Shown one piece after another: positions 52,798-60,488 of a stretch of DNA of 64,000 bases; within the stretch, counting starts at the first letter, position 1; every line of letters starts with the position of its first letter. The notes under the pieces are model-generated. The model was not told the DNA's origin. It ran no database searches and saw only the letters and a program-made list of their open reading frames with translations. The position numbers and the translations under genes were made by a program. This stretch comes from Pseudomonas sp. SID14000. GTDB taxonomy: Bacteria; Pseudomonadota; Gammaproteobacteria; Pseudomonadales; Pseudomonadaceae. The stretch spans positions 62,001-126,000 of the forward strand of contig NZ_NFZQ01000013.1 of NCBI RefSeq assembly GCF_002165135.1, read 5' to 3'.

Positions 52798-54099
52798 ATG
52801 GATATCCAACGAATCTGGCGTGACTCCCTCGACCTGTGGGGCACCCTTGACCAACATCCGATGCTGCACGCGGCCATCGGCCTGGCGGTGCTGCTGCTGG
52901 TTTCGCTGGTCATCGGCCGCCTGGCGCGCTTCCTGGTGCTGCATGGCGCCCGCCTGCTGGCCCGCCAGCCAGCGCTGAAGTGGCTGGACGACCTGCGCAA
53001 CAACAAGGTGTTCCACCGCCTGGCGCAGACCACACCGTCACTGGTGCTGCAGTTCGGCCTGAAACTGGTGCCCGAGCTGTCCGACACCGCCCAGCACTTC
53101 CTCGGCAATGTCGCCCTGGCCTTTACCCTGCTGTTCATGACCATGGCGCTGTCGTGCCTGCTGGATGCCCTGCTCGACATCTATGCCCGCACCGAACACG
53201 CCCGCACCCGCTCGATCAAGGGCTATGTGCAGCTGGCCAAGATGATGCTGTGGATCTTCGCCTCCATCGTCATCGTCGCCACCCTGATCGATCGCTCACC
53301 GCTGTTGCTGCTGTCGGGCCTGGGTGCCATGTCGGCGGTGCTGCTGTTGGTGTACAAGGACACCCTGCTGTCGTTCGTCGCCAGCGTGCAGCTGACCAGC
53401 AACGACATGCTGCACGTGGGCGACTGGATCGAAATGCCCCAGGTGGGCGCCGATGGCGACGTGGTGGACATCACCCTGCACACCGTAAAGGTGCAGAACT
53501 TCGACAAGACCATCGTCTCCATCCCCACCTGGCGCCTGATGAGCGAATCGTTCCGCAACTACCGCGGCATGCAGCAGTCCGGTGGCCGGCGGATCAAACG
53601 CAGCCTGTTCATCGACGCGGCCGGGGTGCGCTTTCTCACCCGCGAAGAGGAACACCGCCTGAGCCAGGTGCACCTGCTTGCCGACTACCTGGCCGGCAAG
53701 CGCCAGGAGTTGCAGCGCTGGAACGAGGCCTTGGGGCCGGTGGCCGACCTGTCGGCCAACCGCCGCAAGCTCACCAACATCGGCACCTTCCGCGCGTTTG
53801 CCCTGGCCTACCTGAAGAACCACCCCAACGTGCACCCGAACATGACCTGCATGGTGCGGCAGATGCAGACCGCCGCCGAGGGCGTGCCGCTGGAGATCTA
53901 CTGCTTTACCACCACCACGGTGTGGGCGGATTACGAGCGGATTCAGGGGGATATCTTCGATTATCTGCTGGCGGTGTTGCCGGAGTTTGGCTTGAGCCTG
54001 TATCAGCAGCCGAGTGGCAATGACATGCGGGTGGGGTTGAGCGGGCGTGTATCGCAAGAGCCTGTGCCGCGTCGGCTGGAAGAAATGAGCGAGGCTTGA
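52798..54099 (+). CDS. ybdG: YbdG-like mechanosensitive channel (MscS family)
   Basis: A 433-residue inner-membrane channel. About five hydrophobic helices precede the MscS pore helix (LLSGLGAMSAVLLLVYKDTLLSFVASVQL, about residues 170-200), followed by a beta domain (DMLHVGDWIEMPQVGADGDVVDITLHTVKVQNFD) and a C-terminal cytoplasmic part. E. coli YbdG is a miniconductance channel for hypo-osmotic stress. It is monocistronic. REP-like repeats follow it. Confidence 0.88.
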   Translation: MDIQRIWRDSLDLWGTLDQHPMLHAAIGLAVLLLVSLVIGRLARFLVLHGARLLARQPALKWLDDLRNNKVFHRLAQTTPSLVLQFGLKLVPELSDTAQHFLGNVALAFTLLFMTMALSCLLDALLDIYARTEHARTRSIKGYVQLAKMMLWIFASIVIVATLIDRSPLLLLSGLGAMSAVLLLVYKDTLLSFVASVQLTSNDMLHVGDWIEMPQVGADGDVVDITLHTVKVQNFDKTIVSIPTWRLMSESFRNYRGMQQSGGRRIKRSLFIDAAGVRFLTREEEHRLSQVHLLADYLAGKRQELQRWNEALGPVADLSANRRKLTNIGTFRAFALAYLKNHPNVHPNMTCMVRQMQTAAEGVPLEIYCFTTTTVWADYERIQGDIFDYLLAVLPEFGLSLYQQPSGNDMRVGLSGRVSQEPVPRRLEEMSEA

Positions 54100-54437
54100 G
54101 ATTGCCGGGGCTGCTTCGCAGCCTATCGCCAGCAATCCACACAGAGGTCACGCAGATCGTGAGATCTTCGTTGTACCTCTGGGAGCAACTGTCTTGCTCA
54201 AATTCTAAAAGTTGGCGCGATCCCCTGTGGGAGCGGCCTCGTGTCGCGAAAGGGCTGCAAAGCAGCCCCAGCAATTTCAACTATCGCGCATCAATCCTGG
54301 GGCCGCGTTGCGGCCCTTTCGCGACACAAGGCCGCTCCCACAGGTACAGCGACAGCCTCGAAATCAACGCTGCACCCGTGGAAGCTGGCTTGCCGGCGAT
54401 GGGCCGCAAAGCGGCCCCTTTCCGTGTCAGGGCCGAG
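54100..54437. other. Intergenic region filled by REP-like repeats
   Basis: About 340 bp between convergent genes. It holds an inverted pair of REP-like units (listed separately) and a third unit near 54380-54420 (GGGCCGCAAAGCGGCCC). No gene was recognised. Confidence 0.7.
54222..54345. repeat. Inverted REP-like pair (GCGACACAAGGCCGCTCCCACAGG type)
   Basis: CCTGTGGGAGCGGCCTCGTGTCGCGAAAGGGCTGCAAAGC at 54222-54262 and CCGCGTTGCGGCCCTTTCGCGACACAAGGC with GCTCCCACAGG at 54303-54343. Same family as at 16.8 and 39.45 kb. Confidence 0.85.
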
Positions 54438-55814
54438 TCAGGGGTGCACATTCATGGTTGTCGAAAGGCGGTTGCTCTCGCGCCCATGGACCATGCAATA
54501 CAGCGCGCCAGCCAGGATCAACCCCATCGCCCAACTGATGTCCGCCCCCAGCCACTCGGCCACGAAGCCCGTATAGAACGACAGCTTCATGAACGGGATG
54601 GTACCGATGATCGACACGGCGTACACCGCCAGGCTTCGACGATTGAAGCAGCCGTAACGCCCCTTGGCGTCATACAGCGCCCCCACGTCATAGTGGCCGC
54701 GGCATACCCAGTAGTAATCCACCAGGTTGATCGCGCTCCATGGGATCAACAGGTACAGCTGGCCGATCAGGATGTCGGCAAAGAACGTATCGAAATTGTA
54801 CTGGGTGGCGATGGCGATCACCGTTGCCGCTGCGGTCAGGCCAGCCATTACCAAGGCCTTGGCAGTGGCGGTCACGCGCCGGATGGTCTTGAAGGCGCCA
54901 AAGATCGTGACCGACGACATGTAGGCGCTGTACAGGCACAGGACGTTGTACTGGATCACCCCCAGCGCAATCACTGCCAGCGCCAACGGCGCCCACGGGC
55001 CAAACAACGCAGCAATGGCTGTCGCCGGGTCATGCCCCAGTGCCGAGGGCAGTTCCACTGCCACCAACGCGCCCAACGCCATCATGGCGAAGGAGCCCAG
55101 CGCACAACCGCAATAGGTGGCCCAGAACGTCGCGCGCGGGTTGACGTTGGCCGGGAGGTAGCGCGAGTAATCGGCCACATAGGGGCCATACCCCAGCGTC
55201 CACGAGGCCGACTGGGCAACGATCAGGTTGAACGCGGTGAACGAAAAGCCGGTACTCACCGCCGTTGTGGTTGCCATGTCGCCGGGGTGCAGCAGAATCA
55301 GCACCAGGGCGCCAGCAAAAACCAGCGTGGACAACAGGCTCATCCACGCGCCCAGGCGGTGGATGAGTTCGTAGCCGACAAAGCCGATGACAAAGGTCAG
55401 CAAGCCGACCACCACGATGGCCTGGTCATCGCTCATGGGCACCAGGGCCTGCACGGCATTGCGCATCAGCACGCCGCTGGCGGCGAGGAACAGGACTGCG
55501 GCCGTGACCATCACCAGCAGAGGGAGCGCGGCACCATGGACTCCGAACTGGGCCCGGCTCTGGATCATCTGTGGTACGCCCAGGTGAGGCCCCTGGGCAG
55601 AGTGCGCGGCCATGAACACGGTGCCGATCAGGTTGCCGACCAACAGACCCAGCAAGGTCCAGCCCAGGCTCAGCCCCGAGGCCACGCCCAGGGTGCCGAC
55701 CATCAGGGCGGTTATCTGGAAGTTGGAGCTGAACCAGATGGTGAACAATCGTTTAGGCGTGCCATAACGCTCAGCGTGTGGGACAAATTCGATACTTCGC
55801 GTTTCTAGCTTCAC
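54438..55814 (-). CDS. NCS1-family purine/cytosine permease
   Basis: A 458-residue inner-membrane permease with about twelve hydrophobic helices. It starts MKLETRSIEFVPHAERYGTPKRLFTIWFSSNFQITALMVGTLGVASG, the NCS1 N-terminus, and has the GYGPYVADYSRYLP motif near residue 208. It likely imports a purine, cytosine or related base by cation symport. The substrate is not resolved by sequence. Divergent from nothing near; it follows a DMT gene on the same strand, 72 bp away. Confidence 0.87.
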   Translation of the reverse strand: MKLETRSIEFVPHAERYGTPKRLFTIWFSSNFQITALMVGTLGVASGLSLGWTLLGLLVGNLIGTVFMAAHSAQGPHLGVPQMIQSRAQFGVHGAALPLLVMVTAAVLFLAASGVLMRNAVQALVPMSDDQAIVVVGLLTFVIGFVGYELIHRLGAWMSLLSTLVFAGALVLILLHPGDMATTTAVSTGFSFTAFNLIVAQSASWTLGYGPYVADYSRYLPANVNPRATFWATYCGCALGSFAMMALGALVAVELPSALGHDPATAIAALFGPWAPLALAVIALGVIQYNVLCLYSAYMSSVTIFGAFKTIRRVTATAKALVMAGLTAAATVIAIATQYNFDTFFADILIGQLYLLIPWSAINLVDYYWVCRGHYDVGALYDAKGRYGCFNRRSLAVYAVSIIGTIPFMKLSFYTGFVAEWLGADISWAMGLILAGALYCMVHGRESNRLSTTMNVHP

Positions 55815-55886
55815 GCCGGTCTCCCGATTTTATTTTCATGATTATCGGGTAGGTATTGGCGGGACTTGAGTTCAGTAACGAACGCG

Positions 55887-56768
55887 TCATAGCTGACTGC
55901 GCCATGGCTTGCTTGATAACGTCAGTGTACCCAGGCGGCTCATCCACACCGACGCCAGGATCACCGCCCCGCCGATGAACAGCCTGCCCAATGGCTCGTC
56001 CTGGTTCCAGATCAGAAGATTGAGCAGCAGCCCTACCGGTACATGCAGGTTGTTCATCACCGCCAGCGTCCCGCCCGAAACCAGGCAGGCGCCCTTGTTC
56101 CACCAGTACAGCCCCAGCGCCGTCGGGCACAGGCCCAGGAACAGCAACACCAGCCACTGCACGTTGGTGGTCGGCAGGTGCTGGGCGTTGCCAAACAGCA
56201 GGAAGGCCGGCAACACCACGATCAACGCGCCCAGGTAGAAGTAGCCAAAGCGCTTGTAGTGCGGCAGGTCGCTGGGGTGGCGTGCGACCAGGTGGCGGTA
56301 CAGCACCTGGCCGGCGGCGTAGGTGAAGTTGGCCAGTTGCAGCAGCAGGAAGCCGATGAAGAACTCGCCGCTGATGGTGTCGAAGCGGATCACCGCAGCA
56401 CCGGCCACCGCCACCAGCGCTGCCACCAGGGCCCACGGGTTGAAGCGCCGGTTCATGGCATCTTCGATCAGCGTCACGTGCAGCGGCGTCAGGATGGTGA
56501 ACAGCAGCACCTCCGGCACGGTGAGCACGCGAAAGCTCAGGTACAGGCAGACGTAGGTGATACCGTACTGCAGCGCGCCGATCAGCAGCATCGAGCGCAT
56601 GAAGCGCGGCTCGACCTGGCGCCAGCGGGTCAGCGGCAGGAACACCAGGCCAGCCAGCACCACGCGCGCGAGCACGGCAAAGTAGCTGTCGACGTGCCCG
56701 GCCAGGTACTCGCCGATCAGGCTGAAGGAAAACGCCTGGATCAGCGCGACGATTATCAGGTAGCCCAT
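55887..56768 (-). CDS. EamA/DMT-family carboxylate/amino acid/amine transporter
   Basis: A 293-residue inner-membrane protein with ten hydrophobic helices, starting MGYLIIVALIQAFSFSLIGEYLAGHVDSYFAVLARVVLAG. It resembles the subgroup annotated as carboxylate/amino acid/amine transporters. No ligand can be fixed. It lies upstream of the NCS1 permease on the same strand and may be in one operon. A REP pair lies upstream of its start. Confidence 0.85.
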   Translation of the reverse strand: MGYLIIVALIQAFSFSLIGEYLAGHVDSYFAVLARVVLAGLVFLPLTRWRQVEPRFMRSMLLIGALQYGITYVCLYLSFRVLTVPEVLLFTILTPLHVTLIEDAMNRRFNPWALVAALVAVAGAAVIRFDTISGEFFIGFLLLQLANFTYAAGQVLYRHLVARHPSDLPHYKRFGYFYLGALIVVLPAFLLFGNAQHLPTTNVQWLVLLFLGLCPTALGLYWWNKGACLVSGGTLAVMNNLHVPVGLLLNLLIWNQDEPLGRLFIGGAVILASVWMSRLGTLTLSSKPWRSQL

Positions 56769-56836
56769 GGTTGCCTCTCGTGGATCAAGGCCGCGACCTT
56801 AGCGGGTTGCGATGAATGAGTTCAACCATGAGGAAT

Positions 56837-56956
56837 GTGGGGCTGTGCCGGCCTCTTCGCGGGTAAACCCGCTCCCACAGGAATATCACGGCACCTGAGG
56901 CCTGTGGTGTCCTGTGGGAGCGGGTTTACCCGCGAAGAGGCCGGCACAGCCCCCCA
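56837..56956. repeat. Inverted pair of REP elements with extended arms
   Basis: GTGGGGCTGTGCCGGCCTCTTCGCGGGTAAACC (from 56837) and its inverse ending 56956; arms match over about 40 bp including the outer GTGGGG/CCCCAC parts. Confidence 0.92.
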
Positions 56957-56972
56957 CAAAATTCACAGGCAT

Positions 56973-57000
56973 AAAAAAGCCCGGCCATGCAGGCCGGGCA
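56973..57000 (-). terminator. Terminator after azoR
   Basis: On the minus strand GCCCGGCC-TGCAT-GGCCGGGC followed by T6, about 53 bp after the azoR stop. Confidence 0.92.
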
Positions 57001-57052
57001 GGTACACCCAAAGGAGCAACAACAGGTGTCAGGGTTGGGAATTCGCTAAGCC

Positions 57053-57652
57053 TCAGGCCACCGCCGCCAGCTTGGCCTTGGCCTGGTTGACGCCCTTCTC
57101 GTGGAACTCGCCGCTCATGTTCAGGCCTTCGGCATGGATGAAGTCGACATCGTGAATGCCGATGAAGGCCATTACCTGGCGCAGGTACGGTTCCTGGTGG
57201 TCGCTGGTGGCACCGGCATGGATGCCGCCACGGGCAGTCAGGACGATGGCGCGCTTGCCAGTCAGCAAGCCCTGCGGGCCGGTGGGGGTGTACTTGAAGG
57301 TGATGCCGGCACGCAGCACATGGTCCAGCCAGGCCTTGAGGGTGCTGGGGATGGTGAAGTTGTACATCGGCGCAGCCATCACCAGCACGTCGGCGACGAG
57401 CAGTTCATCGGTCAGTTCGTTGGAGCGGGCCAAGGCGTCCAGTTCGGCAGCACTGCGCTGTTCTTCGGGCTTCATCCAGCCACCCAGCAGGTTGGCGTCC
57501 AGGTGCGGCACCGGGTTCACGGCCAGGTCGCGCACACTGATCTGATCGGCCGGATGGGCGGCCTGCCACTGCTGGATGAAATCACGGGTCAGCTGACGGG
57601 AAACGGAATCCTGCTGGCGGGCGCTGCTTTCAATGATCAGTACGCGGGACAT
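57053..57652 (-). CDS. azoR: FMN-dependent NADH-azoreductase
   Basis: A 199-residue flavodoxin-like quinone/azo reductase. The N-terminal FMN site is SSARQQDSVSRQL (residues 9-21), and the conserved APMYNFTIPSTLKAWLDHVLRAGITF lies near residues 94-119. It reduces quinones and azo dyes using NADH in the cytoplasm. Its promoter region has two TATCGAT copies. A LysR regulator lies 470 bp upstream beyond a small gene, in the plus direction. Confidence 0.92.
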   Translation of the reverse strand: MSRVLIIESSARQQDSVSRQLTRDFIQQWQAAHPADQISVRDLAVNPVPHLDANLLGGWMKPEEQRSAAELDALARSNELTDELLVADVLVMAAPMYNFTIPSTLKAWLDHVLRAGITFKYTPTGPQGLLTGKRAIVLTARGGIHAGATSDHQEPYLRQVMAFIGIHDVDFIHAEGLNMSGEFHEKGVNQAKAKLAAVA

Positions 57653-57712
57653 GGGGGGCCTCCATCGGCAAAAAGGGTTGCGATTCGATGGAGGTGAGAT
57701 TACGGCTTGACC

Positions 57713-57753
57713 TATCGATAAAAAAGCGTAAAAAGTGGGTTCAATCTATCGAT
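57713..57753. promoter_or_regulatory. Two TATCGAT motifs upstream of azoR
   Basis: TATCGATA (57713-57720) and TATCGAT (57747-57753), 34 bp apart, lie between azoR and a small periplasmic gene. The 34-bp spacing, about three helical turns, suggests one regulator binding both. Confidence 0.45.
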
Positions 57754-57761
57754 TTATCAGT

Positions 57762-58076
57762 TTATTCTGCACTGCAGTTCAAGGCGATCCGTAGTTTGAT
57801 GATCTGCCGGTTGAACTTGGCGGTGACATCGACGCTTTTACCGGCCGGTACGTTCACCCGGCGCACCCGTGGTGCCTCCGGGCCGTTGCGGAAGGTCACC
57901 TTGCACGCCGCCGGCACCTGCCCATAGTTGTTGAGGGTGATGGCACCAATATCGTAGGCCGTGTCATAGGCGGTGTAATCGAGCTTGACCCCGGTCAGCT
58001 CCTTCTCCACATCGATGGGATAAGCCATGGCCCCGAGGGGCAGGCACATCAGTATTGCCGCACAACATTTCTTCAT
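57762..58076 (-). CDS. Small secreted hypothetical protein
   Basis: A 104-residue protein with a signal peptide (MKKCCAAILMCLPLGAMA, cut before YPIDVEKEL). The mature part has two cysteines (near residues 58 and 101) and a beta-rich composition ending LRIALNCSAE. Homologues in Pseudomonas are sometimes annotated misleadingly as 3-phosphoglycerate kinase, for which there is no motif. The function is unknown. It overlaps no gene and lies between azoR and the LysR gene. Confidence 0.75.
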   Translation of the reverse strand: MKKCCAAILMCLPLGAMAYPIDVEKELTGVKLDYTAYDTAYDIGAITLNNYGQVPAACKVTFRNGPEAPRVRRVNVPAGKSVDVTAKFNRQIIKLRIALNCSAE

Positions 58077-58124
58077 GGGCCGCTCTCCTTGAAAGAGGGC
58101 AGCTTAGGACAACAGGAGCGAAAG

Positions 58125-59048
58125 ATGAAAGCGCCGCGCGTAACCCTTGACCAGTGGCGAACCCTGCAAGCAGTGGTCGATCACGGCGGGTTTGCCCAGG
58201 CCGCCGAGGCACTGCACCGCTCGCAGTCATCGGTAAGCTACACCGTGGCCCGCATGCAGGAGCAACTGGGCGTGCCGCTGCTGCGCATCGACGGCCGCAA
58301 GGCGGTGCTCACCGAAGCCGGCAATGTCCTGCTGCGCCGCTCGCGTCACCTGGTCAAACAGGCCAGCCAGCTCGAAGACCTCGCCCACCACATGGAACAG
58401 GGCTGGGAGGCCGAGGTACGCCTCGTGGTCGATGCGGCCTACCCCAGTGCCCGCCTGGTGCGCGCCCTGGCCGCGTTCATGCCGCAGAGCCGCGGCTGCC
58501 GGGTGCGCCTGCGTGAAGAAGTGCTGTCTGGCGTCGAGGAAGTGATGCACGAAGGCATCGCCGACCTGGCCATCAGCAGCTACAGCATCGGCGGCTACCT
58601 GGGCGCCGAACTGAGCGCGGTGGAATTCGTCGCCGTCGCCCACCCCGAACACAGCCTGCACCGCCTGGGCCGCGAACTGACCTTCCAGGACCTGGAAAGC
58701 CAGTTGCAGGTGGTAATCCGCGATTCCGGCCGCGCCCAGCCGCGCGATGTCGGCTGGCTGGGCGCCGAGCAACGCTGGACCGTCGGCAGCCTGGGTACCG
58801 CTGCTACCTTCGTCAGCAGTGGCCTGGGCTTTGCCTGGTTGCCCCGGCACATGATCGAGCGCGAGCTGCGCGAAGGCGTGCTCAAGCCGTTGCCGCTGGA
58901 TCAGGGTGGCAGCCGTCACCCACTGTTCTACCTTTATTCGAGCAAAGAGAAGACCTTGGGCCCGGCTACGCAGATTCTCATCGACCTGCTGCGCAATTTC
59001 GACACCGCGCCACTGGACGTGCCCTTCGCAGCCCCCCCACAAGCCTGA
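58125..59048 (+). CDS. LysR-family transcriptional regulator
   Basis: A 307-residue LysR protein: helix-turn-helix (about residues 5-65, TLDQWRTLQAVVDHGGFAQAAEALHRSQSSVSYTVARMQEQLG) and a ligand domain. The ATG at 58125 has AGGAG upstream. It is followed 13 bp later by the alpha/beta hydrolase gene, so cotranscription is expected. It is a candidate regulator of azoR across the small gene. The ligand is unknown. Confidence 0.85.
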   Translation: MKAPRVTLDQWRTLQAVVDHGGFAQAAEALHRSQSSVSYTVARMQEQLGVPLLRIDGRKAVLTEAGNVLLRRSRHLVKQASQLEDLAHHMEQGWEAEVRLVVDAAYPSARLVRALAAFMPQSRGCRVRLREEVLSGVEEVMHEGIADLAISSYSIGGYLGAELSAVEFVAVAHPEHSLHRLGRELTFQDLESQLQVVIRDSGRAQPRDVGWLGAEQRWTVGSLGTAATFVSSGLGFAWLPRHMIERELREGVLKPLPLDQGGSRHPLFYLYSSKEKTLGPATQILIDLLRNFDTAPLDVPFAAPPQA

Positions 59049-59061
59049 GAGGACCGCGCCC

Positions 59062-59874
59062 ATGGCCTATTTCGAACACGAAGGATGCGCACTGCATTAC
59101 GAGGAATATGGCCAGGGCGCCCCCCTGGTATTACTGCATGGCCTGGGCTCCAGCTGCCAGGACTGGGAGCTGCAGGTGCCGGTGCTCAGCCGTCACTACC
59201 GGGTAATCCTGATGGACATCCGCGGCCACGGTCGCTCCGACAAGCCACGCGACGGTTACCAGATCGCCACCTTTAGTGCCGACCTGCTGGCGTTGCTCGA
59301 ACACCTGCACACCGGCCCCGTGCACGTTGTCGGCCTGTCCATGGGTGGCATGGTCGGCTTCCAGTTCGCCGTCGACCACCCGCAGTGGCTGCGCAGCCTG
59401 TGCATCGTCAACAGCGCTCCCGAAGTCAAGCGCCGCACCCGCAGTGACTGGGTATGGTGGCTCAAGCGCTGGGGCCTGGCACGCCTGCTCAGCGTCGAAA
59501 CCGTCGGCAAGGGCCTGGCCGAGCGCCTGTTTCCCAAACCGCAGCAGGCCGAACTGCGACAGAAGATGGCCCAGCGCTGGGCACGCAACGACAAGCGCGC
59601 CTATCTCAAGAGCTTCGACGCAATCGTCGACTGGGGCGTACAGGAACGCATCGGGCAGATCCATTGCCCTACCCTGGTGATCGCCGCCGACCACGATTAC
59701 ACCCCGATACAACTCAAACAACGCTACGTCGCCCTGATGCCCCACGCCAGGCTGGTGGTCATCGACGATTCCCGGCACGCTACACCCCTCGACCAACCCG
59801 AGGTCTTCAACCAGACCCTGCTGCAGTTCCTTGCAGCCGCTTCCACCTCTCAAGGATCTTTGAGCCCATGCTGA
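59062..59874 (+). CDS. Alpha/beta-fold hydrolase
   Basis: A 270-residue alpha/beta hydrolase (3-oxoadipate enol-lactonase-like architecture). Nucleophile Ser93 in GLSMGG, the acid Asp210 or Asp212 in IAADHDYTP, and His239 in DDSRHATPLDQP complete the triad. The HGLG oxyanion motif is at residues 26-29. The natural substrate is unknown. The end overlaps the start of the PpiA-like gene by 7 bp. Confidence 0.87.
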   Translation: MAYFEHEGCALHYEEYGQGAPLVLLHGLGSSCQDWELQVPVLSRHYRVILMDIRGHGRSDKPRDGYQIATFSADLLALLEHLHTGPVHVVGLSMGGMVGFQFAVDHPQWLRSLCIVNSAPEVKRRTRSDWVWWLKRWGLARLLSVETVGKGLAERLFPKPQQAELRQKMAQRWARNDKRAYLKSFDAIVDWGVQERIGQIHCPTLVIAADHDYTPIQLKQRYVALMPHARLVVIDDSRHATPLDQPEVFNQTLLQFLAAASTSQGSLSPC

Positions 59875-60425
59875 AAAAACTCCTGCTCACCGCCTGCTCG
59901 GTCGCCTTCGCCACCAGCGTCATGGCCTCCGACAAGACCCCGCACGTATTGCTGGACACCAGCTTCGGCCAGGTCGAAATCGAACTGAATGCCGAGAAGG
60001 CGCCGATCAGTACCAAGAACTTCCTCGATTACGTCGACAGCGGCTTCTACAACAACACCATCTTCCACCGGGTAATTCCGGGCTTCATGGTCCAGGGCGG
60101 CGGCTTCACCGACCAGATGGTGCAAAAGAACACCCGCGCCCCGATCACCAACGAAGCCGGCAACGGCCTGCAGAACACCCGTGGCACGCTGTCCATGGCC
60201 CGTACCCAGGACCCGAACTCGGCCACCAGCCAGTTCTTCATCAACGTGGCCGACAACGACTTCCTCAACCCGGGGCGTGACCGTGGCTATGCCGTGTTCG
60301 GCAAGGTGACCAAGGGCATGGAGGTGGTCGACCAGATCGTCAATTCACCGACCACCATCAAGAAAGGCATGCGCGATGTACCGGCCGACCCGGTCTACAT
60401 CAAGTCGGCCAAACGCATCGACTGA
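59868..60425 (+). CDS. ppiA: Periplasmic peptidyl-prolyl cis-trans isomerase (cyclophilin A type)
   Basis: A 185-residue cyclophilin with a signal peptide (1-21, ending VMA before SDKTP). The core motifs FHRVIPGFMVQGG and RTQDPNSATSQFFINVADN carry the catalytic arginine and conserved residues. It speeds proline isomerisation of secreted proteins. The start ATG at 59868 is confirmed by the signal peptide; it overlaps the hydrolase by 7 bp, so translation is coupled. The pairing with a hydrolase is unusual for ppiA. Confidence 0.92.
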   Translation: MLKKLLLTACSVAFATSVMASDKTPHVLLDTSFGQVEIELNAEKAPISTKNFLDYVDSGFYNNTIFHRVIPGFMVQGGGFTDQMVQKNTRAPITNEAGNGLQNTRGTLSMARTQDPNSATSQFFINVADNDFLNPGRDRGYAVFGKVTKGMEVVDQIVNSPTTIKKGMRDVPADPVYIKSAKRID

Positions 60426-60488
60426 CCGCAGGCTTCACAGGGACGTGAAACCACCTGAGGGTCGGCTGGAACAGGAGTGTCTTTACCC

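Noticed and set aside
54096..55808. A 570-codon plus-strand frame over the NCS1 permease
   Set aside because: Antisense shadow of the permease, which has the NCS1 motifs on the minus strand.
57762..58076. Annotation as phosphoglycerate kinase
   Set aside because: The 104-residue secreted protein has no kinase motif; this label seen for homologues seems to be an error.
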